Part shown: positions 1 to 8,400 of the stretch, one piece after another
Layout of the letters: the number at the start of each line of letters is the position of its first letter
How positions within the stretch are numbered: the stretch's first letter is position 1
Assembly: GCF_020966755.1 (NCBI RefSeq)
Contig: NZ_JAJKFT010000004.1
Coordinates: forward strand, 620,001 to 684,000
From: Blastopirellula sediminis
GTDB taxonomy: Bacteria > Planctomycetota > Planctomycetia > Pirellulales > Pirellulaceae
Direction: 5' to 3'
DNA: 64,000 nt
Notes under the pieces: model-generated
What the model saw: the letters and a program-made list of their open reading frames with translations, nothing else
Told to the model about the DNA's origin: nothing
The model's database searches: none
Translations under genes and position numbers: made by a program

Positions 1-122
1 CCTTGGCGGTCAACCTGCCGGTGATGGCCGACGAGAAGGTGCAGAAAGATTATGACCGACTGCTGAAGCTGGAATCGCAACAGTTGGTCAACACGCCTCC
101 GGCGGTTGCAGGGAAGACGTAG
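1..122 (+). CDS. C-terminal fragment of an unidentified protein (cut by window start)
   Basis: An open frame enters from before the window and ends at a TAG at 120-122. The visible 39 residues contain a charged, probably helical stretch (MADEKVQKDYDRLLKLE) and a Pro/Ala-containing tail ending in AVAGKT. No domain can be named from so short a fragment. A large palindrome starts six bases after the stop and may act as a 3' end structure. The frame is the only one open through this segment that ends just before the palindrome, which is the reason for calling it a gene end. Confidence 0.5.
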   Translation, partial: LAVNLPVMADEKVQKDYDRLLKLESQQLVNTPPAVAGKT

Positions 123-127
123 CGAAA

Positions 128-207
128 TGGGTGGCACTGCTGGCTTGTCCAGCAGTGTGCAGCGCGTACCGGGGTCCCACTGCTGGACAAGCCAGCAGCG
201 CCACCCA
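128..207. repeat. Large imperfect inverted repeat with nested palindromes (dispersed-repeat type)
   Basis: Two 30-base arms at 128-157 and 178-207 are reverse complements with one mismatch, separated by 20 bases. Each arm also contains a smaller palindrome (CTGG-CTTGT-CCAG). The arm end GGGTGGCACTGCT recurs at 5196-5208, inside the spacer of the alpha-2-macroglobulin duplication, so this looks like a dispersed intergenic element rather than a simple terminator. It has no T-tract on either side. It lies between the 3' ends of two convergent genes, a usual place for REP-like elements. Confidence 0.7.
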
Positions 208-221
208 ACTTGAACAATTCG

Positions 222-260
222 AAAAAAGAACAGCCGTCAGAGCGACTCTGACGGCTGTTC
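222..260 (-). terminator. Rho-independent terminator of the HNH gene
   Basis: A perfect 15-bp stem (228-242 with 246-260) closes a three-base loop. Six A residues at 222-227 read as a U-tract on the minus strand. It lies 26 bases past the stop of the HNH endonuclease gene and matches an intrinsic terminator for that strand. Confidence 0.85.
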
Positions 261-286
261 GCGTTTAACCTGGTTCAGCGAAGCGT

Positions 287-880
287 CTAAGCGCCCAGTT
301 CGGTATCCCAGTACGCTTCGCTGATGAATTTCGCCCACGATTCGATTCGTACTCGGCGAGCCGCGTAGACCGGCGACCAGCGAGGACGAACGGGAATCGA
401 GTGAAGCGGCATCTTCGCTTGATCGGGCGTACGGTTCGCCTTCGAATGGTTGCATTCGACGCAAGCCAGTACGCAGTTCTCCCAGCTCGACTCGCCCCCT
501 TGGGCGCGAGGCAGAACGTGGTCGATCGTCAAGCTTTCGCTTCCCGGACGCGCGCCGCAGTATTGGCACGTGTAGTTGTCGCGCTTGAAAACGTTACGAC
601 GGCTGAACGTCACCGTGTTGCGCGGGACGCGGTCGTAGTTCATCAGCGTGACCACTTCCGGTACGCGGATCTTGAGCCGCTGCGACGAGATGAAGGGTTC
701 GTCCTTGTTCGGAACAAGTTGCGACCAATCTTCCCAGTCGTACAATTGATAGCTGAGCGGATCGACGATCCTCGCCGTGCCGCTGAACACCTTGGTCAAC
801 GAGCGGGCCACCGAAGCGACGCCGACAGGCTGCCAGTTTCGATTTAGTACGAGCGTTGGGCGCTCGAGAATTGCCGACAT
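287..880 (-). CDS. HNH endonuclease family protein
   Basis: This is a 197-residue protein of the HNH nuclease family. The C-terminal half holds a zinc-binding HNH module: CQYCG near residue 105, the core TIDHVLPRAQGG near 120, then WENCVLACVECNHSKANRTP. The two CxxC pairs should bind a structural zinc, and the DH pair carries the catalytic His. The N-terminal half (LVLNRNWQPVGVASVARSL) is typical of stand-alone planctomycete and cyanobacterial members of the family. The ATG at 880 is preceded by GGGAGAG. A degenerate tRNA sits 28 bases upstream on the same strand and a strong terminator follows. The biological substrate is unknown; such genes are common outside mobile elements. Confidence 0.85.
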   Translation of the reverse strand: MSAILERPTLVLNRNWQPVGVASVARSLTKVFSGTARIVDPLSYQLYDWEDWSQLVPNKDEPFISSQRLKIRVPEVVTLMNYDRVPRNTVTFSRRNVFKRDNYTCQYCGARPGSESLTIDHVLPRAQGGESSWENCVLACVECNHSKANRTPDQAKMPLHSIPVRPRWSPVYAARRVRIESWAKFISEAYWDTELGA

Positions 881-908
881 CCATCTCTCCCTGAGGTTAT
901 TGTCGATG

Positions 909-978
909 ACGACTGATCGGGTTCGAACCGATTTCTAACCGTTGGAACGGACGCTCTGCCTAGTTGAGCTACAGTCGT
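909..978 (-). tRNA. tRNA-like sequence with shortened anticodon arm (Trp-CCA-like, possible pseudo-tRNA)
   Basis: Read on the minus strand, the acceptor arms ACGACTG/CAGTCGT pair fully, TA-GCTC...GAGC forms a normal D arm, and ATCGG-TTCGAAC-CCGAT forms a perfect T arm. Only 20 bases lie between the D and T stems where about 23 are expected. The best anticodon hairpin is CCG-TTCCAA-CGG, a three-pair stem with a six-base loop. If T33 is followed by CCA it would be a tRNA-Trp with about three bases lost. CCA is not encoded. The cloverleaf ends are too good to be chance; functionality is doubtful. Confidence 0.55.
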
Positions 979-1519
979 TTAGGCTCGATCAAAGGAACTT
1001 TAGTAGGGCTGGATTCCGACCCCAGTTGGGGTGAGGAGGGGAGCGAAGTCAGGCCCCTAGCATAACACATCTGCGATTTTGACAGCAACGTTTCATTGCC
1101 GAACCTTTCGGCGTGAAGTTTGATCGGTTGCTGCCGGTTGACCGAAACGGTGTGAAGAGTTGAGGTAGCCGATCGGTTTGGGAGCGTCAAAACGCTCGTT
1201 TTTCCCAGCTTTTTCGCACTTCGTCTTCGTTTCGGCGTCTGGCTCCAACCAAACTTTCGCGCCCGCCGAGGCTGGCTTGAAGTTTTGGTGAATCCCCATC
1301 AAGGGATCGTCGAAATCGCGCTGACACTATTCGGAGGGATCTCTTCGGCAGGGGGTTCGCGCAGCGGAAGAGAAGGCCGCAATCAAAAACGGCCCGGTTG
1401 AGTCTTTGCGTTTTAGAGATGTCAGGTGCGTGCTTTTGTATTCTTCGCGGGTTAGACTGCCGCTTGAACCCCCTTCTGGCTGCTTCTTCCCAAATTGTCG
1501 CCTTTCCGCGAGTCGCCCC
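979..1519. other. Long intergenic region with small hairpins, no convincing gene
   Basis: This 540-base stretch lies between the tRNA-like sequence and the hydrolase gene. Open frames in it are short and do not look like proteins. It contains several short stem-loops, for example CCCC-AGTT-GGGG near 1020 and GCCGA-ACCTTT-CGGC near 1100, and one plus-strand terminator-like hairpin at 1182. The hydrolase promoter and leader must lie in the last part. Confidence 0.4.
1182..1206 (+). terminator. Orphan plus-strand terminator-like hairpin
   Basis: GAGCG-TCAAAA-CGCTC is followed directly by GTTTTTCCC. The layout is that of a weak rho-independent terminator reading rightwards, but no protein gene ends upstream on this strand. 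It could end a small RNA starting after about 980, or be chance. Confidence 0.35.
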
Positions 1520-3622
1520 ATGCTCGTCTCCTTTCGTCTTGGCCTCCTGCTTTTGCTGCTGGCCGCCGGATCGCTCCCAGCGCTAGAAGTCCGTTTTGAC
1601 CGTTATCGAGCCGACTCCGGCGTGGAGATCACGCGGGCTGCGGACCAACTGTTCGTGAAGTGGCCGATTAGCGACCAGGAGACCGGCGTGGTCCAATTGA
1701 GCCTGGCCGAAAACACGCCGCTGTTCGAAGTTCTGGCGATCCAAAGCGAAGCAGGCGAAAAGCGAATCGCCGAAAAACTCCGCCCAAAGTATTGGCTGAC
1801 CGTCGGCAGCCGCAATCTGGAGCCGCAAGGCTGGAACGCGTTTTTCGACAATCCCCCGCGCCGATCGCACGAGACGTTCCCCTGGAAGCTGACGCCGACT
1901 GACGTAGAAGTCTCTAGCGCAGGACGGAGCAGCTCGATCTATCTCGACGGCGCGGCCGCGGGGCCATTTTCCGGCGGTCTGCTCCTCACCTTTTATCCCG
2001 GCTGCCGGTTGATTCAGACGACTGCGGTGATGCGCACCGAGCAGGATGCGGTGGCATTTTTGTATGACGCCGGAGTGGTCAGCGATCAGCCGGACGCCTG
2101 GCGGCGTTTCGCCTGGATCGATTCGCACGATCGGCTGCAAGCGGTCGCGGCCAAATCGAAGGACGAAGCGGAAGCGGTCGACGCTCGCTATCGTGCGATT
2201 GCGGGGGAGACCGAAGGGGGCTCGCTGGTCGTCTTTCCACCGCCGCATCAGTTTCTCTACCCGCTCGACTTCGCCGACAACTTCAAGTTCGTCTGGCGAG
2301 GAACCGGCTGGCGGAAAGGGGAGGGAACCGGCCTCGGCGTTCGGCAACCGCCGGAAGGGGACGGGCGGTTCGTGCCGTGGGTGAACGCGCCGCCGAATAC
2401 CGACCAGCGGCTCAGCTTCTTCATCGCTCTGAGCGGCGGCACAACCGACGACGCACTCGACGAAACGAAACGCTTCACGCATGGCGATCGGTTCAAAAAG
2501 CTGGAAGGATATCGCACCTTCACCAGTCATTACCACATTGAGCATACGCTCGACTACCTCCGCAAGCAGCGCGAACAGCAGACGACTGGGATCCCGGCAG
2601 GATTGGAATCGCCGCCATTTGTGAAAGCGTTCCAGGATCGGGGAATCGAAATGGTCCACCTGGCCGAGTTTCACGTGCATCATTCGCCGGACTTTATCGA
2701 GCAGCGTTTGACGCAGCTTGCGCTGCTGCATGAAGAGTGCCGGCGGCTTTCGAGCGACGACTTTCTGTTGATCCCCGGCGAAGAGCCGAACGTGCAACTC
2801 GGCGGGCATTGGATCAGCATGTTTCCGCGGCCGGTTTATTGGCTGCTGCACCCGCCGCAGGACGCGCCTTTTGAAACCAAAGTGGATGGGCTCGGCACGG
2901 TCTACGCGATTCACAGTCCGGAGGATGTGCTCCGGCTGATGGAGAAGGAAGAGGGGCTGATGTGGACGGCGCACGCGCGGACGAAGTCGTCGTTCGGCTA
3001 TCCTGATCGTTACCGCGACGCTCCCTTTTACAAGTCGGATCGCTTCCTCGGCGCCGCGTGGAAAGCGATGCCGGCCGACTATTCGCGCTCGCGACTCGGC
3101 GTGCGGATTCTCGACCTGGAAGACGACATGGCGAACTGGGGCCAGAAGAAATATATCTTGGGCGAAGTCGACATCTTCCGCGTGATGCCCAATTACGAAC
3201 TGTACGGGCACATGAACGTCAACTATCTGCGACTGGGCGAAGTCCCCAAGTTTGACGAAGGCTGGAAGCCGGTCGTCGACGCCTTGCACAGCGGCGCCTT
3301 CTTCGTCTCCACCGGCGAAGTCCTGTTGCCGAGCTTTACCGTCGGCGGAAAACGAAGCGGCGAAATCTTGCCGGCCGCCGACGCCAAACAGGCGAACGTG
3401 AAGCTTCAACTGGAATGGACCTTCCCGCCGAACTACGCCGAAGTGATCTGGGGAGACGGCAAGCAAGTCTATCGCCACCGTATCGACCTGCGGCAGGAAG
3501 AAGCGTTCGGAGCGAAAGAAGTCACGGCGAAACTGGATCTCTCCGTCGCGAAGTGGGTTCGACTGGAAGCGTGGGATGTCGCCGCGAACGGGGCGTTCAC
3601 GCAGCCGGTTTGGATTGAGTAA
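1520..3622 (+). CDS. Secreted PHP-like metallohydrolase (CehA/McbA family)
   Basis: About 700 residues from the ATG at 1520. That start is chosen because it begins a clear signal peptide (MLVSFRLGLLLLLLAAGSLPA); the frame is open further upstream but the extra residues look like leader. The N-terminal 350 residues form an unassigned domain, probably beta-rich. The second half resembles the PHP-like metal hydrolases of the CehA/McbA group: EFHVHHS at residues 383-389 supplies the metal-binding His cluster, followed by LIPGEEPN, GGHW, a later His in TAHARTK, and VVDALHSGAFFVSTGE. Family members hydrolyse esters or phosphoesters, but the substrate here cannot be read from sequence. The protein should act in the periplasm or outside the cell. 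Confidence 0.7.
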   Translation: MLVSFRLGLLLLLLAAGSLPALEVRFDRYRADSGVEITRAADQLFVKWPISDQETGVVQLSLAENTPLFEVLAIQSEAGEKRIAEKLRPKYWLTVGSRNLEPQGWNAFFDNPPRRSHETFPWKLTPTDVEVSSAGRSSSIYLDGAAAGPFSGGLLLTFYPGCRLIQTTAVMRTEQDAVAFLYDAGVVSDQPDAWRRFAWIDSHDRLQAVAAKSKDEAEAVDARYRAIAGETEGGSLVVFPPPHQFLYPLDFADNFKFVWRGTGWRKGEGTGLGVRQPPEGDGRFVPWVNAPPNTDQRLSFFIALSGGTTDDALDETKRFTHGDRFKKLEGYRTFTSHYHIEHTLDYLRKQREQQTTGIPAGLESPPFVKAFQDRGIEMVHLAEFHVHHSPDFIEQRLTQLALLHEECRRLSSDDFLLIPGEEPNVQLGGHWISMFPRPVYWLLHPPQDAPFETKVDGLGTVYAIHSPEDVLRLMEKEEGLMWTAHARTKSSFGYPDRYRDAPFYKSDRFLGAAWKAMPADYSRSRLGVRILDLEDDMANWGQKKYILGEVDIFRVMPNYELYGHMNVNYLRLGEVPKFDEGWKPVVDALHSGAFFVSTGEVLLPSFTVGGKRSGEILPAADAKQANVKLQLEWTFPPNYAEVIWGDGKQVYRHRIDLRQEEAFGAKEVTAKLDLSVAKWVRLEAWDVAANGAFTQPVWIE

Positions 3623-3756
3623 GCTCAACGTTCTCCTGAGCGGCAATCATCGCCGCCGAGATTAGATTGATCAACGTTGCTAACCACATTCGGCGTTGGA
3701 CCATTCCGAAGAATAGACGCAGTGGCGCCCGGCAAGAATCTTAGAGATAGAAAAGC

Positions 3757-4098
3757 ATGGCAAAGTATCTGATTTCCTTCCCGAGTAGCGCCATGAATGT
3801 GCCCGCTGGTGAGTTGGAAGCGGTAGGGGAAGACGCTCGTGCCGTGATCCGCGAGGCGAAAGAAGCTGGCGTCTACGTTTTCGGCGGCGGGATTGACGAA
3901 TCGGCGCCGCCGGTGCTCGTTGCGGCCGATGGCTCTGTCGCCGAGGGAGGCTACCCGTGGGCGCCTCCGCTGAATGGTGGATTCACGGTACTGGAGCTGC
4001 CTTCACGTGAGGAGGCGATCGCATGGGCCGCACGTATCGCGAAAGCGTGTCGCTGCGATCAGGAGCTGCGGGTGTTTGGGTTTGATCCGGAGTCGTGA
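3757..4098 (+). CDS. YCII-related domain protein
   Basis: This 113-residue cytoplasmic protein has the ferredoxin-like layout of the YCII/DGPF group: a first strand MAKYLISF, a central GGFTVLELPSREEAIAWAARI segment (strand then helix, the most conserved part of the family), and a closing strand ELRVFGFDPES. Relatives occur alone or fused to ECF sigma factors, and enzyme activity has been shown for only a few. A short gap separates it from the DUF2314 gene downstream, so the two may be cotranscribed. The function remains general. Confidence 0.7.
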   Translation: MAKYLISFPSSAMNVPAGELEAVGEDARAVIREAKEAGVYVFGGGIDESAPPVLVAADGSVAEGGYPWAPPLNGGFTVLELPSREEAIAWAARIAKACRCDQELRVFGFDPES

Positions 4099-4162
4099 GG
4101 CGGGAGCGTTGCTGCACATTTTGGCCAGCGTATTGACGCCACTCTTCTGTTATTCGTAGAGG

Positions 4163-4852
4163 ATGAACGTGGAATCTGATAGTGACGATCTTGTGCCTGT
4201 CTTTATGCCTGCGTTGGTCGTGTTGCTTGTCCATGCCGAAGACAAGAAAGGAACGCCTCTCACGAAGGAGGAGGTAAACGCGATTCGCGACAAGGGCGCC
4301 TGTATTATGATGGATGCGGCTCGGGCTCGAAAAATGGATGATAGTCGCGGATACCGCGACATTGATCCGAAAAACTGCTGGCACGATTGGCAAATGGCTC
4401 GCCGCGAGATGGGTCGGGAACCGGAGATTGATCCAGGCCCACGTTTCAACCACGTTCGATCAAGCGATCCGGCTTACCAACAAACGATTGCGGACGCACA
4501 TCAGTTCCTCTCGCGATTTCGCGACATGCTCCCTGCCGACGGCACGCCGCGGCCAGATGCACTCGTAAAGACTCGGATTGCCGATGGAGACAACGTCGCA
4601 TTCATGTGGCTCAGCAACGCCGCGCTCGACGGCGATACCTTCACTGCCGAACTATTCGAAGTTCCCGATTCTCTTCCGAACTATCGCGTTGGCGACCGTC
4701 TAACAGTGACCCTCAAAGAGTTGATGGACTGGATGGTCAACGAGAACGGTCGTCTCACCGGCGGTTTCTCGTTGCGATACAGTCGCGATCGCATGACAGA
4801 GGACGAAAAACAGGACTTTGATCAGCACATCGGCGTAACGGAATACTTATAA
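4163..4852 (+). CDS. DUF2314 (YegJ-like) domain protein
   Basis: A 229-residue protein starting at an ATG preceded by AGAGG. The C-terminal half matches the DUF2314 pattern: VKTRIADGDNVAFMWLSNA, then a segment with YRVGDRLTVTLKELMDWM, then GRLTGGFSLRYSRDRM. In this family the GD...DWM...GG(Y/F)(T/S)LR order is characteristic. The N-terminal part (PVFMPALVVLLVHAEDKKGTPLTKEEV) resembles the N-terminal region seen in longer DUF2314 proteins of unknown role. No signal peptide is visible. The function is unknown. Confidence 0.65.
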   Translation: MNVESDSDDLVPVFMPALVVLLVHAEDKKGTPLTKEEVNAIRDKGACIMMDAARARKMDDSRGYRDIDPKNCWHDWQMARREMGREPEIDPGPRFNHVRSSDPAYQQTIADAHQFLSRFRDMLPADGTPRPDALVKTRIADGDNVAFMWLSNAALDGDTFTAELFEVPDSLPNYRVGDRLTVTLKELMDWMVNENGRLTGGFSLRYSRDRMTEDEKQDFDQHIGVTEYL

Positions 4853-4913
4853 CCGCGCAATTCTGCTCGACGCCCGGCTTTCAAAACTGTTGACATGCGA
4901 ATCCAGGACGCAA

Positions 4914-5192
4914 CAAAAAATCGCGGCCGAGAGCAATCTCTCGGCCGCGATGCGAATTTCATAGGGTAGCGTGAAGCCATTGGTTCACGCTGCTCATTTG
5001 GATCAAGCGATCTCGACCTACTCCTGATCAATAATCGAAATCTTCATCTCATCCGAGTTCCCAACCAGTTCCGGGGCGTACATCGCTTGGGCGATGGCCG
5101 GCAGGGCGCTGAACTTGCCGGGGATTTCGGCCCGCAGCTTGTAGGTCAGGCTATGCTTGCCGCGGGGGAGTTGGCGGACGAAGAAGGTGACG
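4914..5192 (-). repeat. Direct duplicate of the 3' end of the alpha-2-macroglobulin gene
   Basis: Bases 4914-5192 repeat 5297-5575 at a constant offset of 383. I found only two base differences (GAATTTC/GAAGTTC and GCTCATT/GCTTATT), both outside the coding part. The unit holds the last 58 codons of the macroglobulin gene, its stop codon, a small palindrome and the terminator. The near identity indicates a recent event or ongoing gene conversion. Confidence 0.95.
4915..4950 (-). terminator. Duplicated rho-independent terminator (distal copy)
   Basis: A 13-bp GC-rich stem closes a CAAT loop (4921-4950), followed on the minus strand by six T (4915-4920). It is identical to the hairpin at 5304-5333. 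Confidence 0.85.
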
Positions 5193-5260
5193 GCGGGGTG
5201 GCACTGCTTACCGGTCTTTTCTTCGGGTGCCACTGTCGTCAGCGACAGTGCTCTTTGCAT
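5018..5260 (-). pseudogene. C-terminal remnant of alpha-2-macroglobulin with a chimeric start
   Basis: An 80-codon open frame reads through the duplicate unit in the same frame as the parent gene. Its last 58 residues equal the parent's C-terminus ([15 protein letters not shown]... to IIDQE). The first 22 residues, from an ATG at 5260, come from the unrelated spacer. The piece lacks everything else of the macroglobulin and no clear ribosome site is seen, so it is best treated as a gene fragment left by duplication. Translation of an 80-residue peptide is possible but unsupported. Confidence 0.7.
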
Positions 5261-5296
5261 TTCCGCCGCGTTGCGAGGAATGCATGGTCAGGGCGT
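5193..5296. other. Spacer between the two duplicate units, with dispersed-repeat sequence
   Basis: This 104-base spacer carries GGGTGGCACTGCT, shared with the palindrome at 128-207, and an internal hairpin CACTGTCG-TCAG-CGACAGTG near 5230-5250. It is absent between codons of the intact gene, so it came in with, or caused, the duplication. Confidence 0.6.
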
Positions 5297-5297
5297 C

Positions 5298-5333
5298 AAA
5301 AAATCGCGGCCGAGAGCAATCTCTCGGCCGCGA
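5298..5333 (-). terminator. Rho-independent terminator of the alpha-2-macroglobulin gene
   Basis: A 13-bp perfect stem (5304-5316 with 5321-5333) has loop CAAT and a six-T tract on the minus strand (5298-5303). It stands 67 bases past the stop codon. A second 8-bp palindrome (5351-5374) lies between stop and terminator. Confidence 0.9.
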
Positions 5334-5400
5334 TGCGAAGTTCATAGGGTAGCGTGAAGCCATTGGTTCACGCTGCTTATTTGGATCAAGCGATCTCGAC

Positions 5401-8400
5401 CTACTCCTGATCAATAATCGAAATCTTCATCTCATCCGAGTTCCCAACCAGTTCCGGGGCGTACATCGCTTGGGCGATGGCCGGCAGGGCGCTGAACTTG
5501 CCGGGGATTTCGGCCCGCAGCTTGTAGGTCAGGCTATGCTTGCCGCGGGGGAGTTGGCGGACGAAGAAGGTGACGCGATCGTCGCGCAGTTCTTTGTAGG
5601 CGCCGAGGCTGTTGCCGTCGTAGCCGCTGCGGAGATCGACCGCTTCGAAGCCGGCCGCTTTCTGGTCCTCGAACATGACGTACTCGTAGTCGTTCTTCGA
5701 CTCCAGCACGAGTTCGATTTCGACCAGGTCGCCGCTGACCAGTTGGGCGCCAACTTCCAGCGGTTCGCGACGGTACTTCTCGACCCGTTGGTTGACCGCC
5801 TGACCGCGATCGCCGGCGACTTTGATTTCTTTCTCTTCCGGCACAAGCTTGTAGAAGCGTCGTTCGACCTTCACTTCGAGCCCTGCCTTGGTGATGAAAT
5901 CTTCCAGCGTGAAGTTGGTCAGGTAGGCGTTGAAGTAAACGGCGCCTTCCCCTTGGCGACGGATCTCGATCTTGTGATCGCCGCCGGTGACGTTCTTGCC
6001 GATCAGTTCAAACGTGTTGTCGACCGTGAACAAGTTCTCCTTGGTGAACTCGGTCGCTCCCTTCTTTTCGCCGTCGATCCAAATCTCGACCGTCATGTCG
6101 GGCTTCATTTCGCCGGTCGCACGCAAGTAGTCGGACATCGCCTCGATGCAGAGGCTGGTGTCGCGCGTCGACGCCCAGTAGGTCGCATGCTTCCGGTTGT
6201 TCAGCAGGTACTTCACCAATCGCGGCGACGTCTTGCTCTGCGGATCAACCTTCGTCAGCAACTTCAGGTAGTAGGCGTTCGCTTCGATCGGATCGCCGTA
6301 CCAGTTCCACCAGTAGTTGTCTTCCGGCATCTTCAGGTAGGCGGTTTCGTTTTCCAGATCGGTGACCAGGTACTGCTCGATGTTGCGCTGCAGCATCGCC
6401 AGCTTGTCGGCGTCCTGCATCTTGTGCAGGCCGAGGGCGTACATCGCCTTGGCGTAGACCGACAAGTGGGTTCGATCGCGATAGAGGAAATCACGCATCG
6501 CGCGGTTTTCTCGACCGGCGTCGACCAGGATCATGTAAACGAACGCGTCGACGTTATCGGCGGTCGTTTTCCACGGATGTTTCTGGCCGTCGGCGTTTTG
6601 CAGCTTCTGCACTTCGGCCGCCTGGTAGGACGAGAGCCAATCCAAGCCGCCGTTGATCACGCCGGGAACGATCGCGACGTCGTTTTCTTGCGCGACTTGC
6701 AGCCCGTGCACGACCACGGCGGTGGTGTGAGCGTAGCTTCGTTCGTAGTAGCCGGAGAACCAACCCCAGCCGCCGTCGGCGTTTTGCATGTCGGTCAGAC
6801 GTTGCACGCCGTCGGCAACCATCTTGCGGACGGTCTCGATTTCAAAGACCGGGTTCCGCTCGAAGCGTTTCCACTGCTTGGCTCGCTCGGCCGGATCACC
6901 AAGTTCTTGGGCGTTCAGGTTGTTTCGCTTCTCCTGAATCGCTTTCAGATCGAGTTGCATGTCGAGCAGCACTTTCTGCGTGATCACGGTCGGCAGGAAG
7001 CGGTTGAGCGTTTGCTCGGTGCAGCCGTACGGATAGTCGACCATGTAGGGCAACGCGTCGACCATCGCGCCGGCCAAGGTCGGCGTGTAGCGGACGACCA
7101 GGCGGCTGTCGTCGATGCGACGCTGCTGCGGCACGGTGACCGTCAGCGAAGCGGTATCGACTTCCGGCTGAACGGTGCCGGCCCACGATTCGGTCTTCAG
7201 CAGGCCGTGGACCTTGACCGGGAAGCTCATCTCCATGGCGTCCGACTCTTCGTCGGTGAGCGCCTTCATCCGAATGACGGCGGTTCCTTCCGAGAGTACT
7301 TTCACGCGCCAATCGACTCGCAGTTCGCCGCCGGCTTCGATCTTGACCGCCTGTTCGGACGGATCGAGATGTTCGAGCAAGCCGCCGGGCGTTTCGAGCG
7401 AAACCTGAACCGCTTTCGCCGTCTTCAGGTAGTTATGGACGTTCGCCGAGAGGACGACTTCGTCGGTCTGGACGAAGAAGCGGGGAGCCTGGAGGCGGAT
7501 CAGCAGGTTCTTGGTGGTAATGACTTCCGCTTCGCCGGAACCGACGCGCGTGCCGTCTCCCATCGCCCAGGTTTTGACCTTCCAGGTGGTCAAGTTCTCC
7601 GGCATCTTCAGCGAGACTTCGGCTTCCCCTTGCTTGTTGGTCGTCAATGCGCCAACCCAGAGGGCGGTATCAGCGAAGTTGGTGCGGACGGTCGGCTCGA
7701 CGGTCTGCGCCGCTTGCTGTTGGGCTTCGCCGCCGCCAGGCGCCGCCGCCGCGAAACCGGAAACTGCGTCCATCGCCATCGTGGCCGACTCCGATTTCGC
7801 CATCGCGCCGCGTGCCATCATCATGCCAGGGGCGGCGGACATGGGGGCAGCCATCCCTTCCATCATCGCGTTTTGCGCCACGCCGCCACGATCGGACATC
7901 TCTTTCTCTTTGGCCAGTTCGTCGGCGACTCCTTGGCCGAAGACTCCCAGGAAGCTCATTCCCGGCTTGCCAGGCGGATTGAGGTTGTACGACGCCTTCG
8001 AGAGGCTGTCTCCTGTCGAGGGATGGTGATGGCGACGCCATTTCCAGAAGAACTCGCGAATATCGCCGACGTTCGATCCGCCGGAGATGTACTCAACCGC
8101 TTTGTCGTAGATCGAGACCACAGTCGAACCGAAGAAAGGCTCGCCGGTCGCGTCGGTCAGTTTGATTTTGACCGTCGCTTCTTCGCCCGGCTTGTACTCC
8201 TTCGAGGAAGGATCGACCGCGACGTTGATGATCCGCTTTTCAGGCGGAACGACGATTTCCTTCGTTTCTTGATAGACGGCGCCGTCATAGACGGTGACCG
8301 CTTCGACAAAGAAGTTGGGCATGTCCTTCTTCACGACGGCGACGTCGACCACGGTGCTCTTGCCGGCCAGTTCCAGACGTTGCGGCGGCAGGTAGACGCC

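Noticed and set aside
5018-5260. A new 80-residue protein downstream of the macroglobulin gene
   Set aside because: Most of it is the duplicated C-terminus of the neighbouring gene; better explained as a fragment.
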